Below are positions 7,161-15,524 of a stretch of 35,195 nucleotides of DNA, piece after piece. Numbering within the stretch: the first letter of the stretch is position 1; each line of letters begins with the position of its first letter. The notes beneath the pieces are model-generated. The model had not been told where the DNA came from. It made no database searches and worked only from the letters and a program-made list of their open reading frames with translations. Made by a program: the position numbers and the translations under genes. The DNA is from an uncultured Porphyromonadaceae bacterium (lineage in GTDB: Bacteria; Bacteroidota; Bacteroidia; Bacteroidales; Muribaculaceae): contig CAMWXJ010000024.1 in the NCBI GenBank assembly GCA_947178215.1, positions 1 through 35,195 on the forward strand, in the 5' to 3' direction.

Positions 7161-9221
7161 TTATGCGACTATGGCGAAGAGCACCGCCGCGCGGTCGATG
7201 CCTTTGAGTAGCGCGTCGACGCGGGGTGTGGTGACAGATCCGGCGGTGTAGGCGAGCAGCAGGCGTGTGTCGGCGCGGTCGGTTAGAAGCGACGCCAGTT
7301 CGGGCAGTCGGTCGGGGTCGGGCACCTCGATGATAACGAGTGCCGAAGGGTCGAGGCGGCGTATGTCGGCAACGCGCCGGCGGAAAGCGGGGAGGGCGAG
7401 CGAGTCGTTGTCGGCGGGCAGCCCTGTGTCGGCCGGCCTAAGCAGTTCTGTGGCGCGTCCTATGGCGCCGAAGGTGGCCACGAGGCTTGCCTCGGCCTGC
7501 GCTGCGGCATCTCCGCTGACATACAGTATCGCCGGCGAGCCGCAGTCGGTCACAAGAGTGCGCAGTGCGTTGGCCGAGGCGCGGTCGGCGGTGTTGACCG
7601 CGAGGGCACGGCTCTCAATGCCGAGCGACGCAAGATCCATAACTTCGGTGACATGGCGGTCGCGCCACGTGAGCCACGCAGCGAGCAGTGTGGGGCAGAA
7701 CAGGGCCATGAGCAGGCAGGCACCGCACACGATAATCGCTTTCTTGCGGCTCGGCTTGACCGAGGTGTATGCCTCGTCGACCACAAAGCCGAGCGTGCTC
7801 TGATTGTAGAGTTGTAGCATGGCGCTCTCGCGCTGCGACACAAGGAAAGCGTAAAGCTCGTTTTTGAGCTGACGGTCGCGCTCGAGAATCACATAGTCGC
7901 GTTCGGCGGCGGGGAGGCTGTTTAGCCGTTTGTCCGACTTTCCTGCAAGTGCGCTCTGTGATGCCAGCAGTGTCTCCGATGCTTTGAGCAGCCCCTCGAT
8001 GTTGCGGATTACCGATGCGCGTGTGCCGGCAAGGTTCTCTTCGGCCGCCACCATGACCGGATTGGTGGGCTTGGCCGAGCGCGCGAGATTTTTCTTGGCG
8101 ATAAGCATATCGTTGTAGTCCTTAATCATAGGGTAAGCTTCGTTGTCAAACACCGGAAGCAACTCGTCGTTGCGCGACGGCGTACGAAGTGCCGACAGCA
8201 CCTCGCGGTAATAGGCGGTCTCGGCCTGCGCCTTTACCATTTCGGCGTGTGTCGCAAGCGAGTTCTGGAGCAGCAGCGGCGCCTCGCCGGTAATGTCAAC
8301 AATCTTGTTGCGGGCCTTGAACTCCTCGATTTTTTTCTCCGCCTCCGTGAGCTCGCCGAAGAGAGCGCTGATGCGGCTGTCGAGAAATTCGAGGCGCGTG
8401 CGGGCATTGGTGTGAGTACGTTCGAGACGCTTGGCGTTGTACTCGGCCATAATAGTGTTGAGTATTGCCCGGCCACGCTCTCTGTTGGGGTAGAGAAATT
8501 CAAATGATATGGCGTCGGCGAGCTTGTCGGGCATGTCGACGTTTATGTCGGTGTAGAGGAAGTCGGCCGCGTTCTCGTATGAGCCGAGGCTCACGTCGAT
8601 AGTGGCGGGGGCGCCGGTCCATGCGGTGGTGCGGAGTACCTGCAACGGTCCGCAGGGGGTGTCGATTGACGCCGGAAGCACCACACCGTCGCGTTCGGCG
8701 ACAGTGTGGCCGAGCAGTCCCCGGGTCACTTTTATGTCGGCCTTGTCGCCGTGGATTGTTACCCGTATCTTCATCGCGACGGTGAGGGTGTCGAGCATCT
8801 CCTGCGGCGCCTCGACTGCTATTGGCGAGTCGAGGAATAGCATCTTCTTCGACAGGCCGTCGCGCTCCACATAGTTGCGGTTGAGGCCGAGCGACTTGGC
8901 GGTGGCGAGCAGCACGTCGTGCGAGTTGATGAGCTGGAGCTCGTTGTTGGCGCTCGAACCTCCGAAGCCACCTATCGAGAATGTGCGCATCATGGAGGCC
9001 ATGCCGCCCGCTCCGTTGAAGCCCCCCTCGCTCCCAGAGTCCTCGATGAGAAGTGTGGCCTTGACCTCATACTGTGGATATTTGACGACGCAATATACTG
9101 CGGCCATCCCCATGAACAAGATGAAGCAGCCGAGATATATCCATTTCAGTCGCTTAACGGCGCGGAAAAACCGTCGCAGGTCGATGTGGTCGTTATCGGT
9201 GGTGGAAGCTGAGTGAGCCAT
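7161..9221 (-). CDS. Wzc-like polysaccharide co-polymerase with a degenerate BY-kinase domain
   Basis: This inner-membrane protein probably sets chain length or assists export of a surface polysaccharide. It has a cytoplasmic N-tail, TM1 (about 27-47), a Wzz-type periplasmic domain with coiled coil (about 280-460), the typical LYAFLVSQRESAMLQ segment, and TM2 (about 494-518). The C-terminal 165 residues align in layout with a bacterial tyrosine kinase: NALRTLVTDCGSPAILYVSG stands where RTL...ILVTSS would be. However, the GEGKS/T Walker A is replaced by SGDAAAQAEAS. A Walker B-like strand remains (LVIIEVPDP, 628-636, acid changed to E), and there is no C-terminal tyrosine cluster. Catalysis is therefore unlikely. 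The gene follows the Wzy-like gene by 24 bases, and CACAAT precedes its ATG. Confidence 0.85.
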   Translation of the reverse strand: MAHSASTTDNDHIDLRRFFRAVKRLKWIYLGCFILFMGMAAVYCVVKYPQYEVKATLLIEDSGSEGGFNGAGGMASMMRTFSIGGFGGSSANNELQLINSHDVLLATAKSLGLNRNYVERDGLSKKMLFLDSPIAVEAPQEMLDTLTVAMKIRVTIHGDKADIKVTRGLLGHTVAERDGVVLPASIDTPCGPLQVLRTTAWTGAPATIDVSLGSYENAADFLYTDINVDMPDKLADAISFEFLYPNRERGRAILNTIMAEYNAKRLERTHTNARTRLEFLDSRISALFGELTEAEKKIEEFKARNKIVDITGEAPLLLQNSLATHAEMVKAQAETAYYREVLSALRTPSRNDELLPVFDNEAYPMIKDYNDMLIAKKNLARSAKPTNPVMVAAEENLAGTRASVIRNIEGLLKASETLLASQSALAGKSDKRLNSLPAAERDYVILERDRQLKNELYAFLVSQRESAMLQLYNQSTLGFVVDEAYTSVKPSRKKAIIVCGACLLMALFCPTLLAAWLTWRDRHVTEVMDLASLGIESRALAVNTADRASANALRTLVTDCGSPAILYVSGDAAAQAEASLVATFGAIGRATELLRPADTGLPADNDSLALPAFRRRVADIRRLDPSALVIIEVPDPDRLPELASLLTDRADTRLLLAYTAGSVTTPRVDALLKGIDRAAVLFAIVA

Positions 9222-9245
9222 ATTGTGAATGGTGTGATTGAGAGA

Positions 9246-10481
9246 TTATCGTGTGGCCGGAGTACCGGTCTTGGGTGTGTCGAGCGCCCTGCCCGCTATC
9301 ATGCCGAGTATCAGCATAGCCATCATGCCGCCCGAGTTGACCATCGCAGTGCCGCTTGTGCTTTCGATCAGTACAAACATCACACACTGCATGGCGGCCG
9401 CATAGAGGTATTTGTTTCGCGTGGCATCGGCGCGCACCAGGCGCCCCGACAGCCTTACGATGTAGACCCACAGCCAGACGAACAGCGCGACGCCTGCGAT
9501 GCCAAACTGCGCGAGCGACGGGTAAAAGGCGTCGCATATAAAGTCGGGCATAGCGGCCGACAGGCCGTAGACCTTGTCGATGCCGTATTCGGCATACACG
9601 CCTGAGTATGGTTCTGACGACCTGAACGATGCGAACGACGCCAGGCCGGTGCCGAACGGGAAGTGGTCAATGAGAATCATCGCGCCGGTAAGATAGAGCA
9701 CCGGGCGGGCAAAGGTTTCGAGGGTGTCGGGGTCGAAGCTGCCGGAGTTGCCGGTGATGAAGTAGAAGTTGAATTTTTTCCACGCTACCAGGGCCACCAG
9801 GATTATCAGTCCGGCTATAATAGCCATATGGCGCGGTGTGAGGTTGCTGAGCATGCCGGGACGGTAGGCAAACAGGAAAAACAGCAACAGCACATACTCG
9901 CCGTAGAACTTGGAGCGGCCGCACAGCAGTCCCATCGCGGCGAGCGCGGCTATGGTTATGGCCTTGTTGCGGCTTAGCCGGCCGTCGGCGTCGGTCATGC
10001 AGATTATCAATACGATTGATGATAGCATGATGTAGATGCCGCCGTAGGATACGTGCTGCAACACGGCACGTATAACGCTGTTGGGCATCATGAGCAGCAG
10101 GGCGCACACGGCTATGTTGACAAACGCTATGATTCGTAGCAGCTCCTTGTCGGCGCCGGTGAATACCGGGCGTATCGCCATGACGACAAATAGGGCGACA
10201 AACGGCTTGCTTTCGACAAGGATGTCGCCGGCTACCGCGAGGCGGGTGTTGTAGCTTACGGCCGTCACGGAATACACTGCATAGAATGTCATGACGCCGA
10301 GCAAAATCCACAGCAGGCGGTAGCGCCGCCACACACCGTTGACGATTGAATCGGCCACGGCGAGCGCGAGCAGCATCATGGCGACGAGTTCGTCGAGATA
10401 TTTGAGAAACTGCACCGACGGAACGATCAAGGCGAAACTACCGATTATGATCCATACGGCTATTCGGTCGGTGCGCAGCAT
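9246..10481 (-). CDS. Wzy/O-antigen ligase-like polytopic membrane protein
   Basis: A 411-residue, very hydrophobic protein with about ten predicted membrane segments and a larger soluble loop in the second half (about 255-310, containing FPFGTGLASF and a Tyr-rich PYSGVYAEYG stretch). This architecture and the FGTG motif near the large loop match O-antigen polymerase/ligase (Wzy/WaaL, PF04932-type) proteins, which join or polymerise lipid-linked glycans on the periplasmic face. Its position between a Wza-like lipoprotein (12 bases upstream) and a Wzc-like protein (24 bases downstream) supports a polymerase role in an export set. Polymerase versus ligase cannot be decided from sequence alone. 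Confidence 0.75.
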   Translation of the reverse strand: MLRTDRIAVWIIIGSFALIVPSVQFLKYLDELVAMMLLALAVADSIVNGVWRRYRLLWILLGVMTFYAVYSVTAVSYNTRLAVAGDILVESKPFVALFVVMAIRPVFTGADKELLRIIAFVNIAVCALLLMMPNSVIRAVLQHVSYGGIYIMLSSIVLIICMTDADGRLSRNKAITIAALAAMGLLCGRSKFYGEYVLLLFFLFAYRPGMLSNLTPRHMAIIAGLIILVALVAWKKFNFYFITGNSGSFDPDTLETFARPVLYLTGAMILIDHFPFGTGLASFASFRSSEPYSGVYAEYGIDKVYGLSAAMPDFICDAFYPSLAQFGIAGVALFVWLWVYIVRLSGRLVRADATRNKYLYAAAMQCVMFVLIESTSGTAMVNSGGMMAMLILGMIAGRALDTPKTGTPATR

Positions 10482-10493
10482 TGCCGGAGATGT

Positions 10494-11303
10494 TTAGCGG
10501 GTGAGTGCTATTACAAGTGATGCGACGACGGAAGCGGCCGAGATGACGGCCGAGATGACGGTGAGCTTGAAAGCGTTGTTGGTGTTGTAGCGCGAATTGT
10601 CCTCAAGCACCTTGTTGGGCTCGACATACACCACGTCGTTTTGTCGGAGATAAAAAAATGGCGATTCCATGACCTTGCTGTCTTTGAGGTTGAGGCGCGC
10701 GTAGACCTTTTTGCCGTCGATTTCGCGGATTACGAGTATGTTGTCGCGGCGCCCGTAGGCTGTGAGGTCGCCCGACTTGCCCAGGGCGTCGAGTACGGTG
10801 AAGCGCTCGCGGTCGGCGCGTACAGACTGTGGTTCTTTGACCTCGCCGAGAACGGTTACGTTGAAGTTGGTGAGGGTCACGGTAACTATCGGGTCGATTA
10901 CATGCCTTGATATGCGCCGGGTGAGATACCCGGTGAGATCCTGGATGGTCATCCCCTCGGCGTGTATCTTGCCGAGCGAGGGAAAGTTGATGTAGCCGAG
11001 CGCGTTGATGCGGTAGACCTGTTGCTGCGGCGTGTTGGCTGTCGCCGGCGAGGTCTGCTCGGTGGCCGGATTGATGAGCGGGAGGTTGTACTGTGCCGTC
11101 GCCTCGGGGTCAGTCGAGTTGACGGTTATAAGCAGCTCGTCGCCCGGCATCAGTGTGAGCTCGGTGTTGGCGATTTCTTCGGCGAGTGTTCCCGACTCGG
11201 ATGCGCCCAGGTCGTCGAAGTACGACAGTTGCTTGCGGTGGGTAGAGCACGACATAACGACGATGGCGGCTATGGCGATAAGCGGCAGTATGAAACGTTT
11301 CAT
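10494..11303 (-). CDS. Wza-like polysaccharide export lipoprotein
   Basis: The 269 residues begin with a lipoprotein signal (MKRFILPLIAIAAIVVMSC, lipidated Cys19). A polysaccharide-export domain follows (LMPGDELLITVNSTDPEA, about 52-135), then an SLBB-type segment (VTVLGEVKEPQSV, about 150-225). The C-terminus ends in a hydrophobic helix (about 245-267), as in Wza, where a C-terminal helix forms the outer-membrane pore. It is the first gene of the three-gene set and lies 80 bases after the exonuclease gene. I find no clean -7/-33 promoter in that gap, so read-through is possible. It should export the polymer handled by the next two genes; no glycosyltransferase genes are present nearby. Confidence 0.88.
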   Translation of the reverse strand: MKRFILPLIAIAAIVVMSCSTHRKQLSYFDDLGASESGTLAEEIANTELTLMPGDELLITVNSTDPEATAQYNLPLINPATEQTSPATANTPQQQVYRINALGYINFPSLGKIHAEGMTIQDLTGYLTRRISRHVIDPIVTVTLTNFNVTVLGEVKEPQSVRADRERFTVLDALGKSGDLTAYGRRDNILVIREIDGKKVYARLNLKDSKVMESPFFYLRQNDVVYVEPNKVLEDNSRYNTNNAFKLTVISAVISAASVVASLVIALTR

Positions 11304-11383
11304 TTAATAGCAGTTGTAGGTCCGTAACTATAACGTTGCCGTCGTGCCGTTTATTATGTATTATGCTGCGCAATCGCTTCTTT

Positions 11384-12364
11384 TCAGTTGCGCCTCGGGG
11401 TGGTCTGCGGAAACGCTTTCGATAGCTTCATGAGATTGCGCGCCATGTTGAGCTCCTCGATGTCGGCGGCGTTGGTGTAGGTGCGGAAGCGTTCGAGCAT
11501 CCTGTCGGTAAGGCGGCGGAACGTGAAGTTGGTGGAAGTAATCATGCTTCCGGTGAGCATTTTCGACAGGTCGATTACGGCCTTGCGGCGGTTGGCCACC
11601 TGAATCGACGCTATGAATCCCGGGCGCGAGGGGTCGGGGGCTTCGCGTGTAGCCGAGAAGCGGTAGATGTTGGGGCCCTCTGTGTGGCCGGTGTGCAGTA
11701 TAGTGCAGTAGCCGCGGGCCGCTTCGAGGTCGTAGGCTTCCTTGGCCTTGCCGAACTCCTCCGAGAAGCGGTCGTAGAGCGCGGCAAAGCTGTCGAAACT
11801 CTCGGCTGAATGACTGTCGACAAACATTTCCAGAAGCACATGGAAACAGCGTAGTGTAACGAGTGTGTCGTACTCGGCGCTGTGGGCGAGCTCCGGGTCC
11901 TGCTCTACGCCGAGTTCGGTGCAGCAGCGCGCCAGGCCTATGTCGCGGGCGTAGTCGAGGCCGTGGTCGCGTCCGTAGATGAGCCAGAACCAATCGCGTA
12001 TCTCGATTATGCGGCGGTCGTCGAGATTACGGGTACCCTGCGCTTCGAGGCGGCGCAGGTCGTTTTCGACGGCGAAGCCTACGAGATAGTCGGTGTGGTC
12101 GAGAATGCGCTGTATGGAGGGGCGGCATGATGCAAACGATGGTTCGTCCTTGACCATTGCCGGCTTGATGCCGTGGGGCACGAGGTTCCACCGGCGCATG
12201 CGTGCCGGGTTGAAGCGATGGTTGTAGATTACCTTGCCCTCGCTGTCGGTCATTGTCAGTTCGAGCATTTCGAGAATGTCGCGCGATGAGGCGAATTCCG
12301 CGTCGAGGCAGAGGCAACTCAGCGGCTCGAAGTCAGGAAAGAGCGTTTTCGGTGTCAGTGGCAT
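11384..12364 (-). CDS. DEDDh 3'-5' exonuclease, DnaQ/RNase T superfamily
   Basis: The N-terminal 180 residues form a DEDDh exonuclease domain: ExoI LCLDAEF (D21, E23), ExoII YLVGFAVENDLRRLE (D102) and ExoIII AHSAEYDTLVT (H161, D166) are all intact, so the nuclease should be active. The remaining 145 residues form a separate C-terminal domain that I do not recognise; it ends with basic residues. Total length is 326, longer than a bare RNase T or DnaQ fold. The start at 12364 overlaps the cca 3' end by 32 bases, and no later in-frame ATG precedes the catalytic DAEF, so the overlap is real. The neighbours process RNA, which makes an RNA substrate plausible, but DNA is equally possible from sequence. 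Confidence 0.85.
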   Translation of the reverse strand: MPLTPKTLFPDFEPLSCLCLDAEFASSRDILEMLELTMTDSEGKVIYNHRFNPARMRRWNLVPHGIKPAMVKDEPSFASCRPSIQRILDHTDYLVGFAVENDLRRLEAQGTRNLDDRRIIEIRDWFWLIYGRDHGLDYARDIGLARCCTELGVEQDPELAHSAEYDTLVTLRCFHVLLEMFVDSHSAESFDSFAALYDRFSEEFGKAKEAYDLEAARGYCTILHTGHTEGPNIYRFSATREAPDPSRPGFIASIQVANRRKAVIDLSKMLTGSMITSTNFTFRRLTDRMLERFRTYTNAADIEELNMARNLMKLSKAFPQTTPRRN

Positions 12365-13829
12365 GTGATGCTGATTGATTGGCCAGGGGCGTCAGGCCGA
12401 GCGACTCGGCTATTGGTAGCATGAACTGAAAGGCGGCGTCGTGGTCGTTGGCGACGCGGCCGTCGAGTATGGCATCTTTGATTGCGTTCTTGATGATGCC
12501 CACCTCGCGGCACTGTCCGAGGCCGAATACGGTCATTATTTCGTTGCCGTCGACGGGCGGCTGATAGTTGCGTATGTGGTCGCGGGCTTCGAGTTCCTCC
12601 ATCTTGGCCCTCACATGGTCGAAGTTTTCAAGGAGGCGGCGTACTTTTTCCGCGTTTTTCGAGGTGATGTCGGCGCGGCATAGCAGCATGAGGTCCTCGA
12701 GTTCGTCGCCCGCCTCATGTACGAGGCGTCGTACTGCCGAGTCGGTCACCTCATCCTCCACGAGGGCTATCGGTCGCATATGGAGCTCCACGAGCTTGGC
12801 TACATATTTTGCCGGCTCGCCCTGTGGCAGACGCAGGTTGCGGAATATCCGCGGCACCATTTTGGCCCCGATGAAGTTGTGGTTGTGGAAAGTCCAGCCG
12901 AGCTTGTCGTCCCAGCGGCGCGTCACAGGCTTGGCTATGTCGTGAAGTAGCGCGCCCCAGCGGAGCCACACGTTGTCAGTGCGCGAGGCTACATTGTCAA
13001 GCACCTCCATGGTGTGGAGGAAATTGTCCTTGTGGCCGCGCCCGTTTACTGTCGACACTCCGCGCATGGCGTCGAGCTCCGGGAGGATATGTTTCAGCAG
13101 CCCGGTGCGGGCGAGTATGCGCCAGCCCTGCGAAGGGCGGTCGCTCTCCATCATCTTCATCAGCTCTGTGGCGATGCGCTCGCGTGCGATAATATCGATG
13201 CGGTCGGCGTTGCGCTTTATGGCTTCGAGAGTGGCGGGGAGTATGGTGAAGTCGAAGCGCGTGGCAAATCTCACGGCGCGCATCATGCGGAGCGGGTCGT
13301 CGGAAAAGGTGATGTCGGGGTCGAGCGGCGTGCGGATTATACCGGCGTCGAGGTCGGCGAGACCGTCGTACAGGTCCACGAGCTCACCGAGCCGGTCGGC
13401 GTTGACACACACCGCCATGGCGTTGACAGTGAAGTCGCGGCGCGCTATGTCGTCGGCCAGAGTGCCGTCCTCGACAATAGGGTTGCGGCTGTCGCGGCGG
13501 TAGCTTTCGCGTCGCGCGCCGACAAATTCAAGCTCCAGCCCGCGCGAGCGTAGCGTGACCTGGGCCGTGCCGTAGCTCTTGAACACGCTGAGGTGTGCCT
13601 TGCGGCCAAGTTCGCGGGCCACGGCGCGTGCGAGCTCTATGCCGCTGCCTACGGCCACGAAGTCGATGTCGGTGGATCGGCGCCCCAGAAAGATGTCGCG
13701 GACGAAGCCGCCCACGACATAACATTCAAGGCCGAGACGGTCGGCTACCGCGCCCACGAGGGCGAGTTCGGGATGTCGGGCAAGAGCCGCGTTTATTTTA
13801 TCCTTGTATCCTTCGGAGGGATTGCTCAT
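12333..13829 (-). CDS. cca: CCA tRNA nucleotidyltransferase with HD domain
   Basis: This enzyme adds or repairs the 3' CCA end of tRNAs. I place the start at the ATG at 13829 (MSNPSEGYKDKINAALARHP); the open frame extends another 210 codons upstream, but that part is out-of-frame sequence of the M24 peptidase gene. The resulting 498 residues contain VVGGFVRDIFLGRRSTDIDF (catalytic D54 and D56), the RRDFTVNAMA motif, the neck and body with SDDPLRMMRAVRFATRF, and an HD domain with ALLHDIAKP (H296, D297). The start overlaps the peptidase stop as ATGA (4 bases), which indicates translational coupling. The 3' end overlaps the exonuclease gene. Confidence 0.95.
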   Translation of the reverse strand: MSNPSEGYKDKINAALARHPELALVGAVADRLGLECYVVGGFVRDIFLGRRSTDIDFVAVGSGIELARAVARELGRKAHLSVFKSYGTAQVTLRSRGLELEFVGARRESYRRDSRNPIVEDGTLADDIARRDFTVNAMAVCVNADRLGELVDLYDGLADLDAGIIRTPLDPDITFSDDPLRMMRAVRFATRFDFTILPATLEAIKRNADRIDIIARERIATELMKMMESDRPSQGWRILARTGLLKHILPELDAMRGVSTVNGRGHKDNFLHTMEVLDNVASRTDNVWLRWGALLHDIAKPVTRRWDDKLGWTFHNHNFIGAKMVPRIFRNLRLPQGEPAKYVAKLVELHMRPIALVEDEVTDSAVRRLVHEAGDELEDLMLLCRADITSKNAEKVRRLLENFDHVRAKMEELEARDHIRNYQPPVDGNEIMTVFGLGQCREVGIIKNAIKDAILDGRVANDHDAAFQFMLPIAESLGLTPLANQSASHATDTENALS

Positions 13830-15007
13830 ACGAGAGGTGTGAGTGATTCGGGGGCGCGAGTGATGCACTCGGTGCTGTCGTGGCCTACAATGTAGGTGTT
13901 TTCGATGCCCACGGCGCCCACTTTGGGGATTACGAATTTGGGTTCTACCGCTATTACGTTGCCTTCGGCGATGATGTCGCGGCTGCGCGGCGCAATCACC
14001 GGCAGCTCGTTGATCTCTATTCCCACTCCGTGGCCCACGAAGCCGGCTTTCTGGGTGTGGCCCATGAAGTACTCCGCGAGTCCGGCGTCGGCGGCCATTG
14101 TCTCGGCTATCTTCCAGAGCGATTTGGCCTCGGCTCCGGGGCGGGCGGCCTCGGCTATGGCGCGGCAGATTGCTACTGATGTGTCGTGGGCCTTGACGGC
14201 GAGCTCCTCGATTGTGCCGAGGCTGAACGTGCGGGTCATGTCGGTCATATAGCCGGTGAAATTGCCGTTGGCATCGACCATTACTGTGGTGTGGTCCTTG
14301 ATTATCTCGCCGTCGGCGCCTACCGGGAGCGAGGGGTCGAGGCCTGCGCCACCCATGGCGAAGTCGTAGGGGGTGGGGTTGTCGGCGTTGCGGCCGGTGA
14401 GGATGTTGGCCATATACAGCTCCATGGAGTCGCCCGAGATGCGGAATTGTCCGAGGCACCCTTCGAGGCGCAATGCGCGTTCAATCTCGACCTGGAGCTC
14501 AATGTCGCGCATGCCCTCGCGGTAAAGTTTGGGGATGAGGCGGTAGACATGCTCCTGCTTGACGCCGCTCATGCGGAGTGCGTCCTGTTCCATGGCGGTC
14601 TTTACCGCGCGGGCGGCGCGGAGCACCGGAGAGGCATTGGGGGTCGCGATGCCGCCTAATGCCGAGCTCAGACGCATGGCGCTGTTGTAGGGGAGAAGGT
14701 CGAGTTCGAGGCCCACCGCTTCGGGCAGGTTCAGACCGATGCTCTCGGTCATCTGCTCAGGCTTACGTATGTACACCACGCCGTCGCCTTCAAGCTCCAC
14801 AGGGCGGCGCACGAAATATATAGGTTTGCCTTCGGAAGGCAGGTATATGTATCCGGTGTAGACGCGGCCTGTGATGTAATATATGTTAGCGAGGTCGGTG
14901 ACAAGTATGGCCGGAAGCGAGGCGTCGGCCATAAGGCGACGCATTCGGTCGAGGCGAAGCTGCTGCTCCGCCTCGGGAAGGAGGTTGAGAGGTTGGCGGT
15001 GGCTCAT
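13826..15007 (-). CDS. M24-family metallopeptidase (Xaa-Pro aminopeptidase-like)
   Basis: The 393 residues consist of an N-terminal creatinase/prolidase-like domain (about 15-135) and a C-terminal pita-bread catalytic domain. All five metal ligands are visible: D245 and D256 (VDANGNFTGYMTDMTRTF), H326 (GHGVGIEINELP), E355 (EPKF) and E369 (GIENTY). The protein is therefore likely an active dinuclear metal peptidase that removes N-terminal residues before proline or cleaves X-Pro dipeptides. It is probably cytoplasmic, with no signal peptide. It follows gldH by 37 bases and is coupled to cca through ATGA. Prolidase versus aminopeptidase P specificity cannot be fixed from sequence. Confidence 0.9.
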   Translation of the reverse strand: MSHRQPLNLLPEAEQQLRLDRMRRLMADASLPAILVTDLANIYYITGRVYTGYIYLPSEGKPIYFVRRPVELEGDGVVYIRKPEQMTESIGLNLPEAVGLELDLLPYNSAMRLSSALGGIATPNASPVLRAARAVKTAMEQDALRMSGVKQEHVYRLIPKLYREGMRDIELQVEIERALRLEGCLGQFRISGDSMELYMANILTGRNADNPTPYDFAMGGAGLDPSLPVGADGEIIKDHTTVMVDANGNFTGYMTDMTRTFSLGTIEELAVKAHDTSVAICRAIAEAARPGAEAKSLWKIAETMAADAGLAEYFMGHTQKAGFVGHGVGIEINELPVIAPRSRDIIAEGNVIAVEPKFVIPKVGAVGIENTYIVGHDSTECITRAPESLTPLV

Positions 15008-15044
15008 TATGATATTGTTGTTTTGGCTATGGGGTTGAGTATAT

Positions 15045-15524
15045 TCAGTCGAGTATGAATATACCGGCTTGACTTACGGCGGGGAGAGTGTCGAGGCGCA
15101 TGATATGGCGCACGTTGACTACGGTGCCGCTGTCGATGCGTACGCGCGGCGCAACCACGGCTTCGCACTGTCGGGTTGGCCCGACACCCGTGCCACGCCA
15201 GAGTCCGAACGGGTCGGCGAGTTCCAGCTCCACGGTATCGCGGTATCGTGGTGCAGAAGCACCGGGGGCCGTGAGCGACACCTCGAGCCATAGGTTGCGG
15301 TACGGATATTGCGAGCTGTGGCGCACTGCCACACGCATCTCGCCTGCCGCGGCCGGTGTCACGAAAGTGAGTGTATCATCGTAACACCAGCCTTTGCCGG
15401 GGAGTTCGCGGAAGTCGCTGTAACCCGAGGGGAGCCTCAGGTCGGTCACGTTGCCCTGTTTTGAGCATGAGCCTGTCAGGGCGGCGACGAGGAGCAGGAG
15501 AATGACTGCTGTGAGATTACGCAT
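15045..15524 (-). CDS. gldH: GldH-family lipoprotein
   Basis: This 159-residue protein has a lipoprotein signal (MRNLTAVILLLLVAALTGSC, Cys20). It then carries the GldH features RHSSQYPYRNLWLEVSL, DTVELELADPFGLWRGTGVG and a final VRHIMRLDTLP segment ending near a hydrophobic strand. GldH was defined as an outer-membrane-associated lipoprotein needed for gliding in Flavobacterium, yet it is common in non-gliding Bacteroidales, where its role is unclear. The start codon lies 8 bases inside the end of the PSP1/RicT gene, so the two are coupled; this gene order is common in the order Bacteroidales (from memory). Confidence 0.88.
   Translation of the reverse strand: MRNLTAVILLLLVAALTGSCSKQGNVTDLRLPSGYSDFRELPGKGWCYDDTLTFVTPAAAGEMRVAVRHSSQYPYRNLWLEVSLTAPGASAPRYRDTVELELADPFGLWRGTGVGPTRQCEAVVAPRVRIDSGTVVNVRHIMRLDTLPAVSQAGIFILD

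Noticed and set aside
13830-14459. 210-codon N-terminal extension of cca
   Set aside because: It is a second frame of the M24 peptidase gene on the same strand, with an Arg/His/Pro-rich sequence unlike any domain. The ATG at 13829 gives a normal CCA enzyme coupled by ATGA.
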